Shown: piece after piece, positions 48,995 to 56,040 of the stretch | Numbering within the stretch: position 1 is the first letter of the stretch | How the letters are laid out: every line of letters starts with the position of its first letter | Source: Anaerolineales bacterium UBA5195 | Lineage (GTDB): Bacteria; Chloroflexota; Anaerolineae; Anaerolineales; Villigracilaceae | Direction: 5' to 3' | Assembly: GCA_002412925.1 (NCBI GenBank) | Contig: DHVZ01000030.1 | Location: forward strand, 1-64,000 | DNA length: 64,000 nt | Translations under genes and position numbers: made by a program | The notes under the pieces: generated by a model | Database searches by the model: none | Seen by the model: the letters and a program-made list of their open reading frames with translations, nothing else | Told to the model about the DNA's origin: nothing

Positions 48995-50259
48995 AAATTC
49001 TCATCACAACTTTCGGAACACGTGGGGATATTCAACCTTTTATTGCGCTTGGCATCGGGTTGAAAAACGCTGGTCATGAGGTTGTTATTGGCACAACCCA
49101 GGGCTACCAGTCTTTTGTCGAGTTGTATGGCCTTGACTGCGGAGCCATGAGCAATGAATTGCTGCAACTTACACAAGATAGCCTGGATGGCACTGGAGGA
49201 ATGGCAGGCACACTGGCGACCATCAAAAAAATACCGCTTGCGGTTCGCAATATGATGGATGATGAGTGGAATGTTGCGCAATCATTCCAACCTGACCTGA
49301 TACTCTATCACTCGAAATGCTTGGGGTCCCTGCATGTCGCGGAAAAACTACGCATTCCAGCCATTCTCTCCCTGCCTCTGCCGTTTTTTACACCGACCAG
49401 GGCGTTTCCGGTTCCGTTCATGTCAGGAATTCGCCTGGGAGCCTGGTTTAACCTGTTGAGTTACAAAATCATGGGGTTATCCAATGGGATGTATGTAAAA
49501 GCGACCAATGATTTTCGCGCCAAGGCGCTCGGACTGCCGCCGCTGGGGCGTTTCCCCGGTCTGCTGGTTCGCGCGGATGGCAGCCCGGTGCCTGTCATTT
49601 ACCCGTATAGCCCTCATCTGTTACCGGTACCGGAAGATTTCCCGTCCCATGTACATGTGACCGGCTACTGGTTCCTCGACCGCCCCGCTGACTGGCAGCC
49701 GGACCCGCAACTGGTGCGTTTCCTGGATGCCGGGCCTGCACCTGTCTATGTTGGGTTTGGCAGCATGGGTGGCAGCGGCGGTCTCAAGCGGACGAAAGTC
49801 ATCCTTGAAGCGCTCGAAAAATCCGGCCAGCGTGGTCTGATTGCCAGCGGCTGGGGCGGCTTGAAGGCATCCGACTTGCCGCAGAATGTTTTCATGCTTG
49901 AATCTGTTCCTCACGACTGGCTTTTCCCAAAGGTGTCTGCCGTCGTCCATCATGGCGGTGCTGGCACAACCGCCGCCGGGCTGCGTGCCGGGAAGCCAAC
50001 CGTCATCTGCCCCTTCCTGGGCGACCAGCCCTTTTGGGGCCAACTGGTCTACGAACGCGGTGTCGGGCCTAAACCCATTCCACAGGGGAAGTTAACGGCA
50101 GCCCGTTTGGCCGAGGCCATCCACATTGCCACCCAGGATGCAGAAATGCAGCGTCAAGCGGAAGCCCTGGGGCAGAAAATCCGCGCGGAAGATGGCGTGG
50201 CGCGCGCGGTTGAAATCGTTAATTCTGTTGGAGCTTTTCATGACAACAAGGTTGATTGA
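48991..50259 (+). CDS. UDP-glycosyltransferase, sterol/macrolide type (GT1/GT28-like)
   Basis: The 422-residue protein starts KILITTFGTRGDIQPFIALGIGLKNAGHEV, the acceptor side of GT1 enzymes such as sterol 3-beta-glucosyltransferases, and carries the donor block VSAVVHHGGAGTTAAGLRAGKPTVICPFLGDQPFWGQLV. It should transfer a sugar from a nucleotide sugar to a hydrophobic small molecule. With TetR control it may modify an antibiotic or a membrane lipid. ATGA overlap with the regulator gene. Confidence 0.88.
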   Translation: MKILITTFGTRGDIQPFIALGIGLKNAGHEVVIGTTQGYQSFVELYGLDCGAMSNELLQLTQDSLDGTGGMAGTLATIKKIPLAVRNMMDDEWNVAQSFQPDLILYHSKCLGSLHVAEKLRIPAILSLPLPFFTPTRAFPVPFMSGIRLGAWFNLLSYKIMGLSNGMYVKATNDFRAKALGLPPLGRFPGLLVRADGSPVPVIYPYSPHLLPVPEDFPSHVHVTGYWFLDRPADWQPDPQLVRFLDAGPAPVYVGFGSMGGSGGLKRTKVILEALEKSGQRGLIASGWGGLKASDLPQNVFMLESVPHDWLFPKVSAVVHHGGAGTTAAGLRAGKPTVICPFLGDQPFWGQLVYERGVGPKPIPQGKLTAARLAEAIHIATQDAEMQRQAEALGQKIRAEDGVARAVEIVNSVGAFHDNKVD

Positions 50260-50279
50260 AACTGCTACCAGGTTATTTC

Positions 50280-50345
50280 CTTGAGCATTTCTTGAGACCT
50301 TCTCACCCGCTCTTGAACAAAATCTGAGACAACTCACTCTACAAT
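50280..50345 (+). promoter_or_regulatory. kdpF promoter with four CTTGA-type boxes (P1)
   Basis: CTTGA begins at 50280, 50291 and 50312, and a weaker TCTGA at 50323; the -10 TACAAT is at 50340-50345. Distances from box starts to the -10 are 60, 49, 28 and 17. There is no good -35, as expected for an activated promoter. The same geometry recurs at 59446-59511 and 59524-59589. Eleven-bp spacing of direct repeats is typical of OmpR/KdpE-type dimers. Confidence 0.75.
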
Positions 50346-50367
50346 TCTGGCTAAGGAGAATACCCTT

Positions 50368-50463
50368 ATGCCAGAATTTTTTGTTTTTATCGCCAGCATT
50401 GTTTTTGGGGTGATCTGTTGGGTCATACTCAGCTTGTGCCAGCATCTGATGGAGACAAAATGA
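50368..50463 (+). CDS. 31-residue single-helix protein before kdpF
   Basis: ATG 50368 follows AAGGAG (50353-50358) and the stop overlaps the kdpF start (ATGA). The protein MPEFFVFIASIVFGVICWV... is one membrane helix ending in a cysteine-containing CQHLMETK tail. Very small proteins of this type precede kdpF in various bacteria. It may help assemble or stabilise the Kdp complex; function unproven. Confidence 0.75.
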   Translation: MPEFFVFIASIVFGVICWVILSLCQHLMETK

Positions 50464-50543
50464 TAACTATCGCCGCCATCCTGGCTGTTGCGCTACTCAT
50501 TTACCTCGGCACCGCCTTACTCAAACCGGAGTGGTTCGAATGA
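50460..50543 (+). CDS. kdpF: K+-transporting ATPase subunit F
   Basis: A 27-residue one-helix protein (AAILAVALLIYLGTALLKPEWF) with the YxxxALxxPExF ending of KdpF, which stabilises the KdpFABC complex. It overlaps both neighbours by four bases (ATGA), so the first three genes are translationally coupled. Confidence 0.88.
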   Translation: MITIAAILAVALLIYLGTALLKPEWFE

Positions 50544-52261
50544 CCTCCTTTGACTGGTTACAAGTTGTCATTTATTTGATTGTTCTCATCGCCCTGGTGA
50601 AACCGCTGGGCGCGTATATGGCGGGCATTTACGAAGGCCAAATCGCCTTCCTTCGCCCGGTCGAAAACGCCTTCTACCGCCTTGCGGGCATCGACTCCAA
50701 CCGCGAGATGAACTGGAAAACCTACACCGTTGCCGTCTTGCTGTTCAACGCCACTGGCTTCCTGTTCCTTTTCCTGCTCCTGCGCGTGCAACATATCCTG
50801 CCGTTCAACCCGCAGGGCATGGGCGCGGTTCCGCCCCTGCTGGCCTTCAACACCGCCGCCAGTTTTACCAGTAACACCAACTGGCAGGCCTACGGCGGCG
50901 AGACGACCATGAGTTACCTGGCCCAAATGCTCGGGTTGGGCGTACAGAACTTCCTTTCCGCCGCCACCGGCATGGCCGTTCTGATTGCGCTTATTCGGGG
51001 TATTGCCGCCTCCCCCCATTTTCGTTCTCCAGAAAATGGGGGGAATGAGGGGGGCAAGCTCGGCAATTTCTATGTGGATGTGACCCGCACCACCCTCTAC
51101 ATTCTCCTGCCCCTCGCGCTGATTCTCGCCCTGGCACTGGTATCGCAGGGAGTCGTCCAAACCTTTTCTGAATACCGTCAAACTGGCTTGCTCCAACCCT
51201 CAGAAGCTTCGACCACCCAGACCGTTGCATTGGGGCCAGCCGCCTCACAAATCGCCATCAAACAGTTGGGAACCAACGGCGGCGGATTCTTCAACGTCAA
51301 CTCAGCCCACCCCTTCGAAAACCCCACCCCGCTGACCAATTTCCTTGAGATGCTGGCAATCCTGCTCATCCCCGCCGCGCTGACCTACACCTACGGCAAA
51401 ATGGTCGGGGATACCCGTCAGGGTTGGGCCATCCTGGCTGCCATGACCATTATTTTTGCGCTGATGCTCGGTTTGGGGTTGTGGGCCGAGTTCCAGGGCA
51501 ACCCCCACCTGACGGTGCTGGGTATTGACCAGTCTACCGGAAACATGGAAGGCAAGGAAGCGCGCTTTGGCGTGGCCAATTCGGTGCTGTGGTCGGTCGC
51601 CACCACCGCCGCATCCAACGGCTCGGTCAATTCCATGCACGCTTCGTACACCCCGCTAGGCGGCCTCGCGCCAATGTGGTTAATCCAGTTGGGTGAAATC
51701 ATCTATGGCGGCGTCGGCTCCGGGTTGTATGGCATGTTGGCCTTTGTCATCGTGGCAGTTTTTGTCGCCGGGCTGATGGTCGGGCGCACGCCCGAATACC
51801 TGGGCAAGAAAATCGAAGTTTTCGAGATGAAAATGGCCTCGCTGATGATTCTCATCCCGGTGCTGACGGTGCTTCTTGGAACCGCCCTGGCCGTCAGCCT
51901 AGAAGCCGGGCGCTCATCGGCGCTTAACCCTGGCGCGCACGGTTTCAGCGAAATCCTGTACGCCTTCTCGTCGGCGGGCAACAACAACGGCAGCGCCTTT
52001 GCCGGGCTAAACGCCAACACCGATTTCTACAACTTTGCCCTCGGCATCGCCATGCTGATTGCGCGTTACTGGCTGATTATCCCGGTTTTGGCGATGGCTG
52101 GTTCGCTGGCCGCCAAGAAAAAAACGCCCGTCTCTGCCGGAACCCTGCCCACCCACACCCCGCTTTTCGTATTTTGGCTGATAGGCGTCATCCTCATCGT
52201 TGGCGGGCTCAGTTTCCTGCCCGCATTGGCGCTAGGCCCCATTGTGGAAGCCCTATTATAG
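50540..52261 (+). CDS. kdpA: K+-transporting ATPase subunit A
   Basis: KdpA is the potassium-selective channel-like subunit. The 573-residue protein has about ten helices and the selectivity regions FNTAASFTSNTNWQAYGG, LGTNGGGFFNVNSAHPFENP, NSMHASYTPLGG and AFSSAGNNNGSAFAG. At residues 158-168 an extra loop (HFRSPENGGNE) comes from a 12-bp palindrome read in frame. ATG 50540 is chosen because it overlaps kdpF; the frame is open from 50531. Confidence 0.97.
   Translation: MTSFDWLQVVIYLIVLIALVKPLGAYMAGIYEGQIAFLRPVENAFYRLAGIDSNREMNWKTYTVAVLLFNATGFLFLFLLLRVQHILPFNPQGMGAVPPLLAFNTAASFTSNTNWQAYGGETTMSYLAQMLGLGVQNFLSAATGMAVLIALIRGIAASPHFRSPENGGNEGGKLGNFYVDVTRTTLYILLPLALILALALVSQGVVQTFSEYRQTGLLQPSEASTTQTVALGPAASQIAIKQLGTNGGGFFNVNSAHPFENPTPLTNFLEMLAILLIPAALTYTYGKMVGDTRQGWAILAAMTIIFALMLGLGLWAEFQGNPHLTVLGIDQSTGNMEGKEARFGVANSVLWSVATTAASNGSVNSMHASYTPLGGLAPMWLIQLGEIIYGGVGSGLYGMLAFVIVAVFVAGLMVGRTPEYLGKKIEVFEMKMASLMILIPVLTVLLGTALAVSLEAGRSSALNPGAHGFSEILYAFSSAGNNNGSAFAGLNANTDFYNFALGIAMLIARYWLIIPVLAMAGSLAAKKKTPVSAGTLPTHTPLFVFWLIGVILIVGGLSFLPALALGPIVEALL
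51012..51043. repeat. Palindrome inserted in frame in kdpA (family 4)
   Basis: CCCCCCATTTTC (51012-51023) and GAAAATGGGGGG (51032-51043) are perfect 12-bp inverse copies around GTTCTCCA. A G-run at 51049-51054 follows. It encodes a cytosolic loop that is not expected in KdpA. Confidence 0.85.
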
Positions 52262-52262
52262 A

Positions 52263-52406
52263 TGTCATTGCGAGCCGTCCTGAGCGGAGCGTTCTCCAGC
52301 GAAGTCGAAGGGCGGCGAAGCAATCTCCTGTCGTTTGGAGAATCACCGTTAAACGGGACATACTGACTTTTTGGAAATTGCTTCGCAAATTGCGCTCGCA
52401 ATGACA
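52263..52406. repeat. Family 2 palindromic repeat between kdpA and kdpB
   Basis: TGTCATTGCGAG (52263-52274) and CTCGCAATGACA (52395-52406) are perfect inverse ends. Inside are GCGAAGCAATCTCC and GATTGCTTCG-like sequences. The unit fills almost the whole 158-bp gap between the two subunit genes. Confidence 0.85.
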
Positions 52407-52419
52407 TGGAAAAAACACT

Positions 52420-54531
52420 ATGACTACTGACCTTCACCGTCCCAAATCCTTCAACCGTGACCTGTACCAGCGCGCCGTTAGCGACGCCTTCCTCAAACTC
52501 GCCCCGCGTCGCATGTCGCGCAACCCGGTCATGTTTATCGTCGAAATTGGCAGCCTGCTCACCACTATCTTATGGATTCAAGCCCTGACCGGGCAGGGCG
52601 AAGCCCCGGCCTGGTTCATCGGGCTGATTGCCACTTGGCTTTGGTTCACCGTGCTGTTTGCCAATTTCTCCGAAGCCCTGGCCGAAGGGCGCGGCAAAGC
52701 CCAGGCCGACGCGCTGCGACGCACCCGCCAGCAAACCAGCGCCAAACGCCTGCGCCAGCCCCAGCACAACGCGCCCGTTGAATTGGTCTCCTCCACCGAC
52801 CTGCGCAAAGGCGACTGCTTCCTGGTCGAGGTCGGCGATGTCATCCCCGCCGATGGCGAAATCATCGAGGGGATTGCCTCGGTGGATGAAAGCGCCGTGA
52901 CCGGTGAATCGGCCCCGGTGGTGCGCGAAGCGGGCGGCGACCGCAGCGCCGTGACCGGCGGGACGCGCGTGCTTTCCGACTGGCTAGTGATCCGCGTCAG
53001 CGCCGACCCCGGCGAAGGGTTTTTAGACCGCATGATCGGACTGGTCGAAGGTGCAAAACGCCAGAAAACGCCCAACGAAATCGCGCTCAACATCCTGTTG
53101 GCCGGGTTCACCATCATTTTCCTGGTCGTGACCGCCACCCTGCTGCCGTTTTCACAGTACAGCGTTTTGGCCGCCGGACAAGGTTCCCCCGTCACCCTGA
53201 CGGTGCTGGTGGCCCTATTGGTCTGCCTGATTCCGACCACCATCGGCGGGCTGCTCTCGGCCATTGGCATTGCGGGCATGGACAGGTTGATCCAGCGCAA
53301 CGTCATCGCCATGTCTGGCCGGGCGGTGGAAGCCGCTGGCGATGTGGATGTGCTGCTGCTCGACAAGACCGGAACCATCACGCTCGGCAACCGCCAGGCG
53401 GTGGAACTGATTCCCGTCGGCGGCGTGGCTTTGCAGGAAATGGTCGAGGCTGCGCAACTGGCTTCTTTAGCAGATGAAACGCCCGAGGGCCGCTCGATTG
53501 TCGTCCTCGCCAAGGAAAAGTATGGCCTACGCGGGCGCCACATTGGCACGGGGCCGCTCTTGCTGGATGGGCATCCCACCCAGGCTCCGCAAGGCGCTCA
53601 TTTCATCCCCTTTACCGCCCAAACCCGTATGAGCGGTGTAGACGTAGATGGTGTCTCCATTCGCAAAGGCGCGCCCAACACCATGCTGGAACTGATGAGC
53701 GCCAACGGCAACCCCATCCCCGCCGACCTGAAAAACATCGTTGACCAGATTGCCCGCTCCGGCGGCACGCCGTTGGTGGTGACGCGCGATGGCCGTGCCT
53801 TGGGCGTGGTGCATCTCAAAGACATCGTCAAAGGCGGTATCAAGGAACGTTTTGCGCAGTTGCGCAAAATCGGCATCAAAACCGTGATGATTACCGGTGA
53901 CAACCCGTTGACTGCCGCCGCGATTGCCGCCGAAGCCGGGGTGGACGACTTCCTGGCGCAGGCCACGCCCGAAGCCAAACTCAAACTCATCCGCGAGTAC
54001 CAGGCAGGCGGGCGGCTGGTGGCTATGACCGGCGACGGCACCAACGACGCCCCGGCGCTGGCCCAGGCCGATGTGGCCGTGGCGATGAATACCGGCACCC
54101 AGCCCGCCCGAGAAGCCGCCAACATGATTGACCTGGACAGCAACCCCACCAAACTGATTGAAATCGTCGAAATCGGCAAACAACTGCTGATGACGCGCGG
54201 CGCGCTGACCACCTTCAGCATTGCCAACGATGTCAGCAAATACTTTGCGATCATCCCCGCGGCCTTTGTCGGAACCTACCCGGCCCTGGGCGCGCTCAAC
54301 TTTATGCAGCTTGCCACGCCCCAAAGCGCGATTCTCTCTGCGGTCATTTTCAACGCCCTGATTATCATTGCGCTCATCCCGCTGGCCCTGCGCGGCGTGC
54401 CGTACCGCCCCGTCCCCGCCGAGCGCCTGCTACGCGACAACCTGCTGATTTACGGCCTGGGCGGGCTGGTGACACCCTTCATCGGCATTAAGTTGATTGA
54501 TATGCTTCTGGCTTTGCTGAAATTGGCGTAA
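52420..54531 (+). CDS. kdpB: K+-transporting ATPase subunit B (P-type ATPase)
   Basis: The 703-residue catalytic subunit has TGES (ESAVTGESAPV), the phosphorylation motif DKTGT with D315, and the hinge TGDGTNDAPALAQADV. Seven helices are as expected. It hydrolyses ATP to power uptake through KdpA. It follows a repeat element and its stop codon is part of a 28-bp palindrome. Confidence 0.98.
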   Translation: MTTDLHRPKSFNRDLYQRAVSDAFLKLAPRRMSRNPVMFIVEIGSLLTTILWIQALTGQGEAPAWFIGLIATWLWFTVLFANFSEALAEGRGKAQADALRRTRQQTSAKRLRQPQHNAPVELVSSTDLRKGDCFLVEVGDVIPADGEIIEGIASVDESAVTGESAPVVREAGGDRSAVTGGTRVLSDWLVIRVSADPGEGFLDRMIGLVEGAKRQKTPNEIALNILLAGFTIIFLVVTATLLPFSQYSVLAAGQGSPVTLTVLVALLVCLIPTTIGGLLSAIGIAGMDRLIQRNVIAMSGRAVEAAGDVDVLLLDKTGTITLGNRQAVELIPVGGVALQEMVEAAQLASLADETPEGRSIVVLAKEKYGLRGRHIGTGPLLLDGHPTQAPQGAHFIPFTAQTRMSGVDVDGVSIRKGAPNTMLELMSANGNPIPADLKNIVDQIARSGGTPLVVTRDGRALGVVHLKDIVKGGIKERFAQLRKIGIKTVMITGDNPLTAAAIAAEAGVDDFLAQATPEAKLKLIREYQAGGRLVAMTGDGTNDAPALAQADVAVAMNTGTQPAREAANMIDLDSNPTKLIEIVEIGKQLLMTRGALTTFSIANDVSKYFAIIPAAFVGTYPALGALNFMQLATPQSAILSAVIFNALIIIALIPLALRGVPYRPVPAERLLRDNLLIYGLGGLVTPFIGIKLIDMLLALLKLA

Positions 54532-54554
54532 GTCGAAATTAATTTCGACTTACG
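54527..54554. repeat. 28-bp perfect palindrome over the kdpB stop codon
   Basis: CGTAAGTCGAAATT (54527-54540) and AATTTCGACTTACG (54541-54554) are perfect inverse copies with no spacer. It includes the TAA of kdpB and ends two bases before the kdpC ribosome binding site (AAAGG, 54556-54560). It might set the ratio of KdpB to KdpC. Confidence 0.8.
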
Positions 54555-54565
54555 AAAGGACTTTT

Positions 54566-55147
54566 ATGCGCTCTCACCTTCGCCCCGCCCTCGTGCTTTT
54601 CCTCCTGTTGACCCTGCTCACCGGAGTTTTCTACCCGCTGACCGTGACCGCCGTTGCCCAGGCCATTTTCCCAGCCCAGGCCAACGGCTCGTTCATCACC
54701 GTAGACGGGCAGACTCTCGGCTCCGAACTGATTGCCCAGCCCTTCGACGCCCCGCGCTACTTCTGGAGCCGCCCCTCCGCCGCCGGGTACGACGCCTCGG
54801 CCTCCTCCGGCTCCAACCTGGGAACCAACAACCCGGCACTGCTCGAGGCTGTCCAGGCGCGGATTGCCGCCCTGCAAGCCGCCGGCCCAGCGGTGGTTGA
54901 GCCTGTCGAAACCCAGCACCCCACCCCCGCCGACCTGGTGACGTCTTCCGCCTCCGGTCTTGACCCGCACATCAGCGTGGAGGCCGCTCTCTACCAGGTT
55001 TCGCGCGTCGCCCAGGCGCGGGGGCTGGATGAAGCGACGGTCAAGGCCCTCGTGGCGCAATCCACTGAAGGCCGCCAGTTTGGTTTCCTCGGCCAGCCGC
55101 GCGTTAATGTGCTTAAACTCAACCTGGCATTGGACAGATTACAGTGA
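54566..55147 (+). CDS. kdpC: K+-transporting ATPase subunit C
   Basis: The 193-residue protein has one N-terminal helix (LVLFLLLTLLTGVFYPLTVTAVAQ) and the family blocks FWSRPSAAGYDASASSGSNLGTNNP and DLVTSSASGLDPHISVEAALYQV. A short linker with VVEPVETQHP around residue 112 is longer than I expect and its DNA resembles a common palindromic sequence. KdpC assists ATP binding by KdpB. Confidence 0.96.
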   Translation: MRSHLRPALVLFLLLTLLTGVFYPLTVTAVAQAIFPAQANGSFITVDGQTLGSELIAQPFDAPRYFWSRPSAAGYDASASSGSNLGTNNPALLEAVQARIAALQAAGPAVVEPVETQHPTPADLVTSSASGLDPHISVEAALYQVSRVAQARGLDEATVKALVAQSTEGRQFGFLGQPRVNVLKLNLALDRLQ

Positions 55148-55160
55148 GAAGGATTCGAAT

Positions 55161-55925
55161 ATGAAAAAGCCCAATTTTTCGCATCTCTCCCAGTTGGCAA
55201 AAGACTCATTTTCCGCTGTCCTGGCTGTCGCGGCTACAGCGTTGGTACTGCTACTGGTTCGGCGGGATGTGGTTGGCGAAGGGGTAATTGCCCTGGTTTT
55301 CCTGATGCCAGTCACCTGGGCTGCCTATCGTTGGGGGTTGGCCGCTGGCATGAGCGCTGCCTTAACCGCCGCGTTCATTTTCGACTTCTTTTTCATCCCC
55401 CCGTTCTATTCTTTTACCGTCGGCAACCTGGAAGGCTGGCTGATTCTGGTCATTTTCTTCGCCGTGGCCATCATCGTGGTGGAACGCATCCAATCCACGC
55501 TCTCCAGGGCGCAATCCAGTGAACAGGAAGCGGTGATGATGTACGAATTCAGCACCGCGTTGGCGGGTTTGCGCTCCCAGGATGCGATTACCCATAGCTC
55601 GGCGCGTTTTATCCGGCTGAGGTTTATGGCAGAACTGGTGATTGTCTCCACTCAATTGAAAAATCAGACTCAGCCAACGGTTGCCTGCGAACCACAAGAC
55701 AAGGCTGCTGCGACTACCAAACCTGACCGCATCTTGCCGATTCTCAATTCCTGGGGATTGGTGGGAGAAGTCCAAATCTGGTGCGGCGCGGAAATCACAA
55801 TCCCATCTATCGAAAGCCGTCTCATGCGCAACCTCGCCTTGCAAATTGGGCTGGCAATTGAGCGGGTGCAAATCACAGAGTATGAATTCCAGCGTTTCTC
55901 TGCGCACCAAATTGCCAGCGAGTAA
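55161..55925 (+). CDS. Free DUF4118 membrane protein with GAF-like tail
   Basis: The 254-residue protein has the four short helices of the KdpD sensor membrane part (ALVFLMPVTWAAYRWGLAAGM, AAFIFDFFFIPPFYSFTVGN, LILVIFFAVAIIVVERI) and a C-terminal GAF-like region, but no kinase. It lies between kdpC and kdpD, which has its own DUF4118 domain. It may pair with KdpD in potassium or turgor sensing. ATG 55161 follows GAAGGA. Confidence 0.8.
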   Translation: MKKPNFSHLSQLAKDSFSAVLAVAATALVLLLVRRDVVGEGVIALVFLMPVTWAAYRWGLAAGMSAALTAAFIFDFFFIPPFYSFTVGNLEGWLILVIFFAVAIIVVERIQSTLSRAQSSEQEAVMMYEFSTALAGLRSQDAITHSSARFIRLRFMAELVIVSTQLKNQTQPTVACEPQDKAAATTKPDRILPILNSWGLVGEVQIWCGAEITIPSIESRLMRNLALQIGLAIERVQITEYEFQRFSAHQIASE

Positions 55926-56040
55926 ACAGCCCCACGCCTGAATTCTGCGCTACAATAAAAATATCAGGTTCTCCATATTTCAGGAGTCAGTTAAAAACCA
56001 CTTTCCTGGAATTTGACCCTTGATCCCTAAACATCGACAC

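Noticed and set aside
52578..53579. Long minus-strand frame over kdpB
   Set aside because: The plus strand carries unmistakable P-type ATPase motifs, so this is a shadow frame.
54896..54925. Palindromic insertion in kdpC (GGTTGAGCCTGTCGAAACC)
   Set aside because: The inverted repeat is imperfect and the linker of KdpC varies in length naturally, so the case is too weak to count with pyrC, pyrF and kdpA.
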